From the NCBI GenBank assembly GCA_041690995.1, contig JBEPVM010000026.1, forward strand, positions 1 to 24,463: a stretch of DNA of 24,463 nucleotides. Direction: 5' to 3'. The stretch comes from UBA4722 sp041690995 (GTDB lineage Bacteria; Pseudomonadota; Gammaproteobacteria; DSM-16500). The notes under the pieces were generated by a model that was not told where the DNA came from, did not search any database, and saw only the letters and a program-made list of their open reading frames with translations. Below, in pieces: positions 8,217 through 16,261 of this stretch; the first letter of the stretch is position 1, and every line of letters begins with the position of its first letter. Both the position numbers and the translations under genes were made by a program.

Positions 8217-8441
8217 ATGGGTACTGCTATTAATCTTAATACAAGCCTCATTAACGAAGCACGCATTCATTCAAAAGCCTGTCATCGTTCAATTCCCAAG
8301 CAAATTGAACATTGGGCTCGTATTGGATGTGTGGTAGAAGACAATCCTGACCTGAGTTATGCTCAGATAAAAGATATTTTGCTTGGCTTGCACGATCATG
8401 CGACTAAAAACGTAAAGGAGTATAAACGCGGCATGTTATGA
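8217..8441 (+). CDS. ParD-like antitoxin
   Basis: 74 residues matching the ParD_like family (PF11903) by memory of its pattern: an N-terminal ribbon-helix-helix-like MGTAINLNTSLINEARIHSK, then RSIPKQIEHWARIG, NPDLSYAQIKDILLGL and a short basic tail EYKRG. Such proteins bind DNA and neutralise a RelE/ParE-type toxin encoded directly downstream. Here the downstream frame opens at an ATGA overlap but closes after 19 codons, so the antitoxin is effectively orphaned. The ATG follows TAGAGGTAA at a good distance. It may survive as a regulator, or as protection against the same toxin family elsewhere in the genome. Confidence 0.85.
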   Translation: MGTAINLNTSLINEARIHSKACHRSIPKQIEHWARIGCVVEDNPDLSYAQIKDILLGLHDHATKNVKEYKRGML

Positions 8442-8497
8442 CAATAAAAATAACAAATACTTTTGAGATACTAAGCTGTGTTCAGATATTTCAATAA
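8438..8497 (+). pseudogene. Truncated RelE/ParE-type toxin remnant
   Basis: An ATG overlapping the antitoxin stop (ATGA at 8438-8441) opens a frame reading MTIKITNTFEILSCVQIFQ before TAA. The first nine residues look like the start of RelE/ParE toxins that partner ParD-like antitoxins (a beta strand of the type TIKVTNTF), but the rest of the roughly 90-residue toxin is missing. Less than 30 bases remain before the bolA stop. The gene appears to have been cut by a deletion. A free-standing 19-residue peptide is unlikely. Confidence 0.5.
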
Positions 8498-8521
8498 GTG
8501 AGTCCGCGCTTAGAGAATACG

Positions 8522-8788
8522 TTATTTAGGTAAAATAGAAATTTTTAACGCATGAATATCATCCCGCATTAAATCCTGCAACACTTGATAAATTTCCCGA
8601 TGCGCAGCTACACGTGATTGACCTTTAAAACAATCCGCCGCGATAATGACAGTGTAATGCCCGGCGCCTTGTTGGCTGCCCAAATGACCTGTATGCTGTG
8701 GGCTATCATCCTGCACTTCAAGTTGCGTAGGCGAAAAAGCCTCTTGCAAACGCTGACGAATCACTTCAATACGATTTTCTATACTCAT
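8522..8788 (-). CDS. bolA: BolA family protein
   Basis: 88 residues. BolA proteins act with monothiol glutaredoxins in iron-sulfur cluster handling and in E. coli also affect morphology in stationary phase. The family pattern FKGQSRVAAHREIYQVL (54-70) and the C-terminal IHALKI (78-83) are clear, with the conserved HRxxY histidine at 63. It overlaps yciB in an ATGA, so the two are co-translated. It is shorter than E. coli BolA (105) and lacks its C-terminal tail, which is common in the wider family. Confidence 0.93.
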   Translation of the reverse strand: MSIENRIEVIRQRLQEAFSPTQLEVQDDSPQHTGHLGSQQGAGHYTVIIAADCFKGQSRVAAHREIYQVLQDLMRDDIHALKISILPK

Positions 8789-9321
8789 AAATAACGCGCC
8801 AACACAAAAGCCTGCCCAAACCCAAATAACAGCATGGCGCTAAAAATACCATAAAATTTAAAATTCACCCATGTTTCTGTCGAAAAATGATAAGCAATAA
8901 AGATATTCACCGCGCCTAAAGCAAAAAAGAACAGACTCCATGCGAAATTAAGCCTGCTCCAGACTATCGCTGGTACAGCCTGTTTTTTTTCCACCAGATG
9001 TCCCATCATGCGTTGCGCCATCGGTTGCTTTCCAAAAAAATGGCTGATAAAAAACGCAGCGCCAAAAATACTAAAAATAATAGTGGGCTTCCATTTCACG
9101 AAAACAGGATCATGAAAATAAAGCGTCATCCCGCCAAAAATCAAAAAAATGACCATCACTAACAGTTGTTTATTGTCGAATTTTTTTAGCCAAAGACGCG
9201 TCACTATCACTTGCAACACACTACCCATGATACCGATTGTAGTTGCCGCATAAATCCCATAAAATTTAAAGGTGGCAAAAAATAATAATACAACAAAAAA
9301 ATCATAAAAAAGATTTAACAT
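8785..9321 (-). CDS. yciB: Inner membrane septation protein YciB
   Basis: 178 residues with about five transmembrane segments, matching the YciB/IspZ family (E. coli 179). Hallmarks are KFYGIYAATTIGIM near the N-terminus, FGGMTLYFHDPVFVKWKPTI around 61-80, the QPMAQRMMG motif and WSRLNFAWSLFFFALGAVNIFIAY. Family members influence cell length, envelope integrity and division. It lies directly upstream of bolA with a 4-base overlap and diverges from the Smr-domain gene across 78 bases. Confidence 0.94.
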   Translation of the reverse strand: MLNLFYDFFVVLLFFATFKFYGIYAATTIGIMGSVLQVIVTRLWLKKFDNKQLLVMVIFLIFGGMTLYFHDPVFVKWKPTIIFSIFGAAFFISHFFGKQPMAQRMMGHLVEKKQAVPAIVWSRLNFAWSLFFFALGAVNIFIAYHFSTETWVNFKFYGIFSAMLLFGFGQAFVLARYL

Positions 9322-9399
9322 AAGATACTATAATTACCTAATTAATATTAAAAAGTACAACATGGTATCAGAAATAACGATAGGGTCACAAGATGAAAA

Positions 9400-9948
9400 A
9401 TGACCAATAAATTTACCGATGAAGATAAAGTCGCCTTTGAAGCCGCAATGAAAGGGGTCAAGCGCCTAAACCATCCCAACAAACATACGCCAGCAACGGC
9501 AATACCCCTTATTAAACGCCGTCCTCAATCTCCATTACCTGATAATCATCCCACTTTATTTGAATTTTCAGATTATGAAACCCAAGAACCTGTCAAAGGT
9601 AATGATTTTATAGAATTTTCCCGTTCGGGTATTCAACATAAAACACTTCGCCAAATGCGCGGGAAGCAATTTATTATAGAAGCATCGCTTGATTTGCATG
9701 GTATGGTTATCACAGAAGCCAGAAACGCATTGAGTCATTTTTTAATGGAGTCTCATCGTCAAGGAATACGTCAGGTATTAATTATTCATGGAAAAGGTCG
9801 CTCGAACCCCTACCCTATTTTAAAAAATAAACTCAATCACTGGTTGCGCCAAACAGAGAATATTTTAGCATTTTGTTCTGTCAAGACAAGTGATGGCAGC
9901 AGTGGCGCCCTGCATGTGCTGTTAAAAAGAGCGCTCAAATGCCCTTAA
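9400..9948 (+). CDS. Smr-domain endonuclease, SmrA/YdaL-like
   Basis: 182 residues. The C-terminal Smr domain carries LDLHG (97-101) and IIHGKGR (128-134), the motifs used in nucleic acid cleavage. A GSSGALHVLLKR stretch ends the fold. The N-terminal half is basic and probably disordered. The segments FSRSGIQHKTLRQMRGK and GKGR...GSSGA resemble E. coli SmrA (YdaL) more than the ribosome-rescue nuclease SmrB, so SmrA-like is preferred. An upstream ATG at 9392 runs into a stop after five codons, so ATG 9400 is the start. The 3' end overlaps the small ORF of the opposite strand by four bases. Confidence 0.88.
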   Translation: MTNKFTDEDKVAFEAAMKGVKRLNHPNKHTPATAIPLIKRRPQSPLPDNHPTLFEFSDYETQEPVKGNDFIEFSRSGIQHKTLRQMRGKQFIIEASLDLHGMVITEARNALSHFLMESHRQGIRQVLIIHGKGRSNPYPILKNKLNHWLRQTENILAFCSVKTSDGSSGALHVLLKRALKCP

Positions 9949-10061
9949 CAAGTCGCGCCGAAATCTTTATTATCATCTCCCCAAGAGTCTCCTATCCAAT
10001 CAATATCTCCGTCATGGTTAGATTTATCAATACCGTTTAAAACAACTGGGGCTTGGCGCAT
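9945..10061 (-). CDS. Possible 38-residue acidic peptide gene behind ligA
   Basis: An ATG directly abuts the ligA stop (TAA at 10064-10062, ATG at 10061-10059) and opens 38 codons. The product begins MRQAPVVLNGIDKSNHDG, continues GDIDWIGDSWGDDNKDFG and ends in Cys. It has eight Asp and only three Lys/Arg. It fills the whole gap between ligA and the convergent Smr gene, stopping four bases inside the latter. The position suits translation coupled to ligA. No family is recognised, and a chance frame of this length is possible. Confidence 0.35.
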   Translation of the reverse strand: MRQAPVVLNGIDKSNHDGDIDWIGDSWGDDNKDFGATC

Positions 10062-12086
10062 TTAACCATATTGTTGTAAAAACTGCAAAAATTGTTCTTC
10101 ATCCATGATCTCAACGCCTAATGCTTTCGCCTTGATGAGTTTAGAACCTGCATCAACACCTGCAACGACATAATCCGTTTTTTTAGAAACACTGCCCGCG
10201 ACTGTTGCGCCTAAACTTTCTAATTTTTCTTTTGCTTCTATACGTGTAAACTTCTGCATTGTCCCTGTGAGTACAACTGTTTTATTGGCTAAGGGTAATG
10301 ACTCACTCTTTTTTATAATTACCTCCCAATGAATACCTGCTGCTAACAGTTCTGTGATGACTTTAGGGTTATGTGGCTCTGCAAAAAAAGCTATTATATG
10401 CGCTGCGACAACAGGCCCTACGTCAGGTACTTTTTGTAATGACTCAAGAGTTGCTGTGAATAAGTGGGGTAATTCACAGAAATAATTTGCTAATTGTTTC
10501 GCCGTTGCTTCTCCGACATCGCGTATACCTAATGCAAATAAAAATCGTGCGAATGTTGTTTTTTTACTTTTATTAAGCGCATCTAAAATATTCTGCGCGG
10601 ACTTTTCCGCCATGCGCTCTAAATTCACTAAAGATTCCAACGTCAACGAATAAAGATCAGCAACGGTATTCACTAAATGCGTATCGACTAATTGATCAAT
10701 GATTTTATCACCCAGACCCGCGATATCCATCGCGCGTCTTGACGCAAAATGTTTAATGGCTTCTTTACGTTGTGCGGGACATACTAAACCACCACTGCAA
10801 CGCGCAACGGCTTCACCTGTGATATGTTCGACATGCGAATGACAGACCGGACATTTCGTGGGTAATACAATAGCACATAGTGTGGAAGGCCGATGCTCAG
10901 TCAACACACTGACGACTTCTGGAATCACATCTCCCGCTCGCCGCACAAGCACACTGTCACCGATATGAATATCTTTACGTTTTATTTCATCCATATTGTG
11001 TAATGTTGCATTACTGATAGTAACGCCATGCACAAATACGGGTTTTAAACGTGCAACAGGTGTGAGCGCGCCTGTTCGTCCTACTTGAAATTCCACAGAC
11101 TCAATCACTGTCATGACTTCTTCCGCACGGAATTTATGCGCAATCGCCCAACGCGGCGCGCGTGACACAAAACCTAATTGCTTTTGGTTCGCGATAGAAT
11201 CGACTTTATAAACCACCCCATCTATTTCATAAGGTAAATGAACACGTTTTTCACTTAAACGTGAATAATAGGCTAAACACCCTGCAATATTGTGTACGAC
11301 TTGACTCTCTGGACTCACTCGAAATCCCCATGCGCTTAATTTCGCCAAGAGCGCGCTGTGCGTATCAGGTAATGCCTGTCCTACGACTGCGCCTACCCCA
11401 TAAAAGAACATCGCTAATGGCCTGGACGCGGTAATTTGTGGATCTAATTGTCGTAAACTGCCTGCGGCTGCATTACGTGGATTCATAAATATTTTTTCGC
11501 CACGCGCTGCGGCATAAGCATTTAATTCTAAAAAACTTTTTTTGGGGATATAGACTTCCCCACGCACTTCTAAAATAGGCGGGAAATCATTTCCTCGTAA
11601 TAATAAAGGTACCGTTTTAATCGTGCGGATATTTTGCGTAATATCTTCACCTGTCGCGCCATCACCCCGCGTTGCCGCACGCGTCAGCTTGCCTTTCTCA
11701 TAACGAATGCTCACTGCAAGACCATCCATTTTAGGTTCACAGGAATAAATCACGTCATCCGTTTTTTCTAACCGTTCCCGCACACGTTTATCAAACGCAA
11801 TCACTTCTTCTTCACTAAAAGCGTTCTCCAAAGACAGCATAGGTACATCATGTGTCACTTCCGCAAATGCTTTAAGAGGTAAAGCGCCTACGCGCTGAGT
11901 CGGTGAGTCAGAGGTAAGTAATTCTGGATATTGTTTTTCTAATTGCTGTAGCTCTCGAAATTTCTGATCATATTCACTATCAGAAATAACAGGATGATCT
12001 AATGTATAATAATAATAATTATGTTCGTTAATTTCTTCACGTAATTTATTGATTTTTTGAGTTATTTTTATAATATTAAAGCCCAT
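10062..12086 (-). CDS. ligA: NAD-dependent DNA ligase LigA
   Basis: 674 residues (E. coli 671). Seals nicks in replication and repair using NAD. It has the N-terminal Ia domain (HNYYYYTLDHPVISDSEYD), the adenylated lysine K119 in CEPKMDG, SLRQLDP and the OB-fold region. Zinc-finger cysteines are at 412, 415, 430 and 436. Helix-hairpin-helix repeats span about 455-585 (LFALGIRDVG, VPDVGPV), and a BRCT domain runs from about 597 to the end (VVLTGTMQKFTR, VAGVDAGSKL). The ATG follows GAGG at the end of smc, with only four bases between the genes. zipA, which often lies between smc and ligA, is missing. Confidence 0.97.
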   Translation of the reverse strand: MGFNIIKITQKINKLREEINEHNYYYYTLDHPVISDSEYDQKFRELQQLEKQYPELLTSDSPTQRVGALPLKAFAEVTHDVPMLSLENAFSEEEVIAFDKRVRERLEKTDDVIYSCEPKMDGLAVSIRYEKGKLTRAATRGDGATGEDITQNIRTIKTVPLLLRGNDFPPILEVRGEVYIPKKSFLELNAYAAARGEKIFMNPRNAAAGSLRQLDPQITASRPLAMFFYGVGAVVGQALPDTHSALLAKLSAWGFRVSPESQVVHNIAGCLAYYSRLSEKRVHLPYEIDGVVYKVDSIANQKQLGFVSRAPRWAIAHKFRAEEVMTVIESVEFQVGRTGALTPVARLKPVFVHGVTISNATLHNMDEIKRKDIHIGDSVLVRRAGDVIPEVVSVLTEHRPSTLCAIVLPTKCPVCHSHVEHITGEAVARCSGGLVCPAQRKEAIKHFASRRAMDIAGLGDKIIDQLVDTHLVNTVADLYSLTLESLVNLERMAEKSAQNILDALNKSKKTTFARFLFALGIRDVGEATAKQLANYFCELPHLFTATLESLQKVPDVGPVVAAHIIAFFAEPHNPKVITELLAAGIHWEVIIKKSESLPLANKTVVLTGTMQKFTRIEAKEKLESLGATVAGSVSKKTDYVVAGVDAGSKLIKAKALGVEIMDEEQFLQFLQQYG

Positions 12087-12090
12087 TGTA

Positions 12091-15000
12091 TTAAGCCTCA
12101 GCGAAACTTATGGCCTCTTGCACGTTCACGCTCACTAAACGTGATACACCTGGTTCATTCATCGTCACCCCAATTAAATGTTCACCCATTTCAATCGCTA
12201 ATTTATTATGGCTAATAAAAATAAATTGTGTTTTCTCTGCCATCTTTTTGACTAAATCACAAAAACGTCCAATATTGGCATCATCCAAGGGCGCATCCAC
12301 TTCATCCAGTAAACAAAAAGGTGCGGGGTTCAAATGGAAAATAGAAAAGACCAATGCAATTGCCGTCATGGCTTTTTCACCGCCTGACAATAAATGAATA
12401 CTGCTGTTACGCTTGCCTGGTGGACATGCCATCAAGGTAATACCTGCATCTAATAAATTTTCGCCTGTTAACTCAAGATACGCTTTACCACCGCCAAATA
12501 TAATAGGAAATAACTCTTGAAACCGCGCGCTCACTTTATCAAATGTTTCTTTGAATTTAGCTCGTGTTTCTTTATCAATTTTAGCAATCGCCTCTTCTAA
12601 TGTTGTCAACCCTGTCTGCAAATCATCACATTGTTTATCTAAATAATTTTTACGTTCAGAACAAGTCGCATATTCTTCAATCGCCACTAAATTAATAGCA
12701 CCCAAGCGGCTAATACGTTGCGTGATACTCTCCAAGCGGGTTAACCATTCATTCAGAACAGCTTCTTCAGGAAGTGATTGCAACAATTCTTCTAACTGCA
12801 TACCTGTTTCTTGCAATTGTTCTTTCACTGTTTCTGCTTTTACTTTAACGCCTTGCGACTCAATACGTAATGTTTCTAAGCAATCACGGCTATGGGTTAT
12901 TTCGCGCTCGATCTCAAGTCGGCAAGCCTCTAATCGACTGAATGCTTGCTGCGCCGATTCTGTCGCTATACGAGTTTGGGTTAAATCAGTTTCAATTTCC
13001 AAACGCGAATTAAGACGATCAGCCAATTCTTTTTGTCGCGTCTCAATAGGCTGTACGGCATTCATTTCGTTTTGTAAGGTCGTCTTGCGTACGTTCAAAT
13101 TGGCTAATTGTTCGTTTAGATGCTGCATGGCTTGTTGTATAGCAGCTTGTTGCGACTGGCTGGCTTGCAAACGAATTTCTAATTGATGCGCATCCTCTTT
13201 TAACTGATCTAATTGGTCACGCGCCTCTTGTAATTCATCACGTTGTGTCACACGCCTTTGATTTATGATCTCACGCTGCTTTGACTGTTCTTCTAGCGCT
13301 CGCATCGCACGTTGCCATGTATCGCGTGATTGCGTAAGACTGGACTGGGTTTCTTCTGCTTGTTGTATGTTTTCTGCAAATTCTTGATGAAAGCGCTCTG
13401 CACGTGCCTGCAACTCTATCAACTGATTTTGTTTCATTTTGTGTGACGCACGGGCTTCAGCCGATTGAATATGTGATTCATTCACATTTTTTTGTATGTC
13501 CGCTAGCTTATTCTCGAATGTTTTTAATGAATCATTTTGTTGATTCAAGTTTTGTTCCAATTGATTATGAATTTCAACAGCCTGTGCAATCTGCTGCGCC
13601 AATTTTTTTAAATCTTGCTGGCGTTGGAAAACACCTGCCTCTGGGCTTTCTTCTCGTATCACCCGCAGCCAGGAAGCACCCAACCAAACGCCTTCTCGTG
13701 TCACCACAGATTCATGCGGAGCCAGAGACTTACTCTGCTCTAGCGCGTCTTCGAATGATTCTGCAATATAAACATCTGCAAGCAATCCCGCCAGTGGGAG
13801 AGAAGATTTTACTTTGCTCAGCAATCGTGTATTTTGTAATTGCCCAGGTTCTGTAGTAGGTAACTGCCTGGAAAATACAGATAAACTCCCTGTATTTAAC
13901 TTTGATAGATAGGACGCAACCTCAAAGAGATCGTTAACACAGACTGCTTGCAAATAAGCCCCTAACACTTTTTCAACCGCCTGTTCCCACCCCGATTCGA
14001 CTGCGATTTCTTGCGCCAAACGAGGTAATTGGTCTAGCTGATGTTCTGCTAACCAGGGAATAATCGGATTATTACGTTGGCCTAACGCGGTTTGTTGTAA
14101 CGCCTCTAATGAGGCAGCCTGGCCGCGCCATTGTTGTAATTCATTACGCACCTGATCGAGTTGTCGTATTGTTTGGTCACGTATCACTTTCAAATCCGCT
14201 ATCTGCTGTCGGATATTCAGAAGGGCGAGATCCTGCTCTGTTTTTTTCATCTCTATCATAGAAACTTGTTCAGAAAGAATAGCTATCTCATTCTCTAATT
14301 TAGGAAAATCAAACTGTGGTTTATCTTGATTAAGCTGTGCCTGGCGTTGTTTAAGCGCTGCAATTTTCTGTTCTAAATGTTGAATTTGTGTTTGTTCGAC
14401 TTGAGCGGTTTGGGCTGTCGCAGCCAGGGCTTGATTAAATTCATCCCATTGGCTTTGCCCTCTTTGCATCATTTCTTCTGCTTGAGACAGGGTATCTAGT
14501 GCGCTTTTCACAGCATGCGTGGCATCTTGTGATTCTAATTCTATCTGTTGTTCTTCCTCTTGAGTCTCTTCCAACTGATTTTCTAATGTTTTTATTTGAT
14601 GACTGATCGCTGATGTATCCGTATCAATACGCTGGCTTTCTGCCACCCACTCTCTCTGCCGTTCTTCATGGTGCTGAATTTCTTGCTCCAGGCGCGCAAT
14701 GTCATTGCCAATCACATAATAAAGTCTCTGCACTTCTTGATGTTTTTCATTAATGGCGCGTTCTGTTTCACGTTGATAGTCTATTTGAAGATTAACGTCA
14801 CTCAATTCTGTTTGGTGCGCTTCTAATTTTGTTGCCTGTTGTTGGATCAGTAAAGAATCTTCCACGAGTTTATGATCTAATTGACGCCATTGAATCGTAT
14901 AGCCTTGGCCACGCACAAGTCGTTCTTCTTCTTTTAATATTTTAAATTTTGCAGCCGCATTTGCTTGACGTTGCAGGGTATTTAATTGCGTTTCTAATTC

Positions 15001-15597
15001 TGCGCGCACATCATTTAACCGCGCCATATTGTCTTTGGTATGCTGAATGCGATTTTCTGTTTCCCGCCGCCGCTCTTTATAACGTGAAACACCTGCGGCT
15101 TCTTCTAAATAAATACGCAGATCATCAGGTTTTGCTTCAATCACCCGTGAAATCATATTTTGTCCGATAATCGAATAGCTACGTGGGCCAAGCCCCGTGC
15201 CTAAGAAAATATCAATGACATCACGCCGCCGACAACGTGTGCCGTTCAAAAAATAAGTAGATTCAGCATCCCGTGAAATTTGCCGCCGAATCGAAATTTC
15301 TGCATAGCTCGCGTATTCACCCCCAAGAGAGCCATCTTGATTATCAAACACCAGTTCTACAGAGGCTTGCCCTACCGGTTTACGAGCGCTTGACCCGTTA
15401 AAAATCACATCCGTTAATGTTTCCCCCCGCAAATATTTGGCAGAGCTTTCCCCCATGACCCAGCAAACCGCGTCAATAATATTCGATTTACCGCAACCGT
15501 TAGGGCCTACCACTGCAATTAAATTGCTTGGGACGAGTACTGTTGTGGGGTCAACAAAAGACTTAAATCCTGCAAGTTTGATTTTTTTTAAGTGCAT
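12091..15597 (-). CDS. smc: Chromosome segregation ATPase SMC
   Basis: 1168 residues, the normal size. The ABC-type head is split between the ends: Walker A GPNGCGKSN at 31-39, and at the C-terminus the signature LSGGEKAM (1070-1077) and Walker B FCLLDEVDAPLDD (1094-1106). Two long Gln/Glu-rich coiled-coil arms (about 170-505 and 660-1000) flank a hinge at about 510-650 that contains GWEQAVEKVLGAYLQAV. SMC condenses and segregates DNA together with ScpA and ScpB, which are not in this window. This lineage therefore uses SMC rather than MukB. The first ATG gives the conserved start MHLKKIKLAGFKSF. Confidence 0.97.
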   Translation of the reverse strand: MHLKKIKLAGFKSFVDPTTVLVPSNLIAVVGPNGCGKSNIIDAVCWVMGESSAKYLRGETLTDVIFNGSSARKPVGQASVELVFDNQDGSLGGEYASYAEISIRRQISRDAESTYFLNGTRCRRRDVIDIFLGTGLGPRSYSIIGQNMISRVIEAKPDDLRIYLEEAAGVSRYKERRRETENRIQHTKDNMARLNDVRAELETQLNTLQRQANAAAKFKILKEEERLVRGQGYTIQWRQLDHKLVEDSLLIQQQATKLEAHQTELSDVNLQIDYQRETERAINEKHQEVQRLYYVIGNDIARLEQEIQHHEERQREWVAESQRIDTDTSAISHQIKTLENQLEETQEEEQQIELESQDATHAVKSALDTLSQAEEMMQRGQSQWDEFNQALAATAQTAQVEQTQIQHLEQKIAALKQRQAQLNQDKPQFDFPKLENEIAILSEQVSMIEMKKTEQDLALLNIRQQIADLKVIRDQTIRQLDQVRNELQQWRGQAASLEALQQTALGQRNNPIIPWLAEHQLDQLPRLAQEIAVESGWEQAVEKVLGAYLQAVCVNDLFEVASYLSKLNTGSLSVFSRQLPTTEPGQLQNTRLLSKVKSSLPLAGLLADVYIAESFEDALEQSKSLAPHESVVTREGVWLGASWLRVIREESPEAGVFQRQQDLKKLAQQIAQAVEIHNQLEQNLNQQNDSLKTFENKLADIQKNVNESHIQSAEARASHKMKQNQLIELQARAERFHQEFAENIQQAEETQSSLTQSRDTWQRAMRALEEQSKQREIINQRRVTQRDELQEARDQLDQLKEDAHQLEIRLQASQSQQAAIQQAMQHLNEQLANLNVRKTTLQNEMNAVQPIETRQKELADRLNSRLEIETDLTQTRIATESAQQAFSRLEACRLEIEREITHSRDCLETLRIESQGVKVKAETVKEQLQETGMQLEELLQSLPEEAVLNEWLTRLESITQRISRLGAINLVAIEEYATCSERKNYLDKQCDDLQTGLTTLEEAIAKIDKETRAKFKETFDKVSARFQELFPIIFGGGKAYLELTGENLLDAGITLMACPPGKRNSSIHLLSGGEKAMTAIALVFSIFHLNPAPFCLLDEVDAPLDDANIGRFCDLVKKMAEKTQFIFISHNKLAIEMGEHLIGVTMNEPGVSRLVSVNVQEAISFAEA

Positions 15598-15622
15598 CAG
15601 TATCTACTCATCGGCATTTTAG

Positions 15623-15892
15623 TCAATGAACTTTCCCTCTCACATAGTAACCCGCCAATGCCATAGTCAACCCAATAATCCCATTCAGCGCTATGCCTGA
15701 ATAAGGAGAATCTGGTTTTAGTAAGAAGCTAATACAAGCAAAAAACGCTACAGCCAACGCTATGAGGGTGGAGATAAACAGCCATTTTTCTTTAAATCGG
15801 CGAAGTATTGCATCTTCATGGTTTTCTATTTTCTTTGATTCAGCTTTTAAATCTATATGAGTAAGCAGCTTGCTAATATCATCAATATTCAT
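15623..15892 (-). CDS. Small membrane protein with two transmembrane segments
   Basis: 89 residues, no family recognised. A charged N-terminal half (about 1-37, likely helical and cytoplasmic) is followed by two hydrophobic segments, about 38-58 (LFISTLIALAVAFFACISFL) and 66-83 (GIALNGIIGLTMALAGYY), and a short basic end. Its ATG overlaps the stop of the ribbon-helix-helix gene in an ATGA, so the two are made together. It is not ZipA: there is no N-terminal anchor followed by a linker and globular domain. Function unknown. Confidence 0.75.
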   Translation of the reverse strand: MNIDDISKLLTHIDLKAESKKIENHEDAILRRFKEKWLFISTLIALAVAFFACISFLLKPDSPYSGIALNGIIGLTMALAGYYVRGKVH

Positions 15893-16110
15893 AATCCAAC
15901 AATCTCACTGATCTTATGGTCTTTATTATCAACGACTATTAAATGATTGCCATTTTTTTTATACTTTAAAGCGACTTCTATCAAAGCAAGTGATTTAGAT
16001 AATAATTCGCTTGTTGTTAACTGGTTATCATCACATAATTTTTCTAGCTTTTGATTAGTCTCTGGCGATAGGCGCAGAGACATTTCTACAGTAGTACTAT
16101 TCATATCCAT
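15889..16110 (-). CDS. Ribbon-helix-helix protein
   Basis: 73 residues from the ATG at 16110. The core VEMSLRLSPETNQKLEKLCDD plus TTSELLSKSLALIEVALKYK is a typical ribbon-helix-helix DNA-binding pattern. The tail NHLIVVDNKDHKISEIVGL matches a widespread group of small RHH proteins that end in (K/S)EIVGL. A GTG at 16131 would add seven residues, but a GAGGA site at 16119-16115 lies just before the ATG, so the shorter form is preferred. It could be an antitoxin or a repressor. Its partner is a membrane protein rather than a recognisable toxin. Confidence 0.8.
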   Translation of the reverse strand: MDMNSTTVEMSLRLSPETNQKLEKLCDDNQLTTSELLSKSLALIEVALKYKKNGNHLIVVDNKDHKISEIVGL

Positions 16111-16261
16111 TCTATCCTCATCATTCAGCACTTATTTCAACTTAAAATATCCTCCCATAGTAACGAATCAGAAAACTTTATACAACTTTGAAAGTATCTT
16201 TACTGAATGTTCCAAGATCGTTATCATTAGCGCCACGTATTTTTAAGGATGAGATAACATC

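Noticed and set aside
12722..13186. 154-codon frame antisense to smc
   Set aside because: A Ser/Cys-rich translation of the reverse of coiled-coil codons with no motif; smc is intact on the other strand.
13404..13856. 150-codon frame antisense to the smc hinge
   Set aside because: Shadow of smc; no ribosome-binding site or family pattern.
15623..15892. Small membrane protein as a reduced ZipA
   Set aside because: Its membrane segments are at the C-terminus and there is no FtsZ-binding domain.
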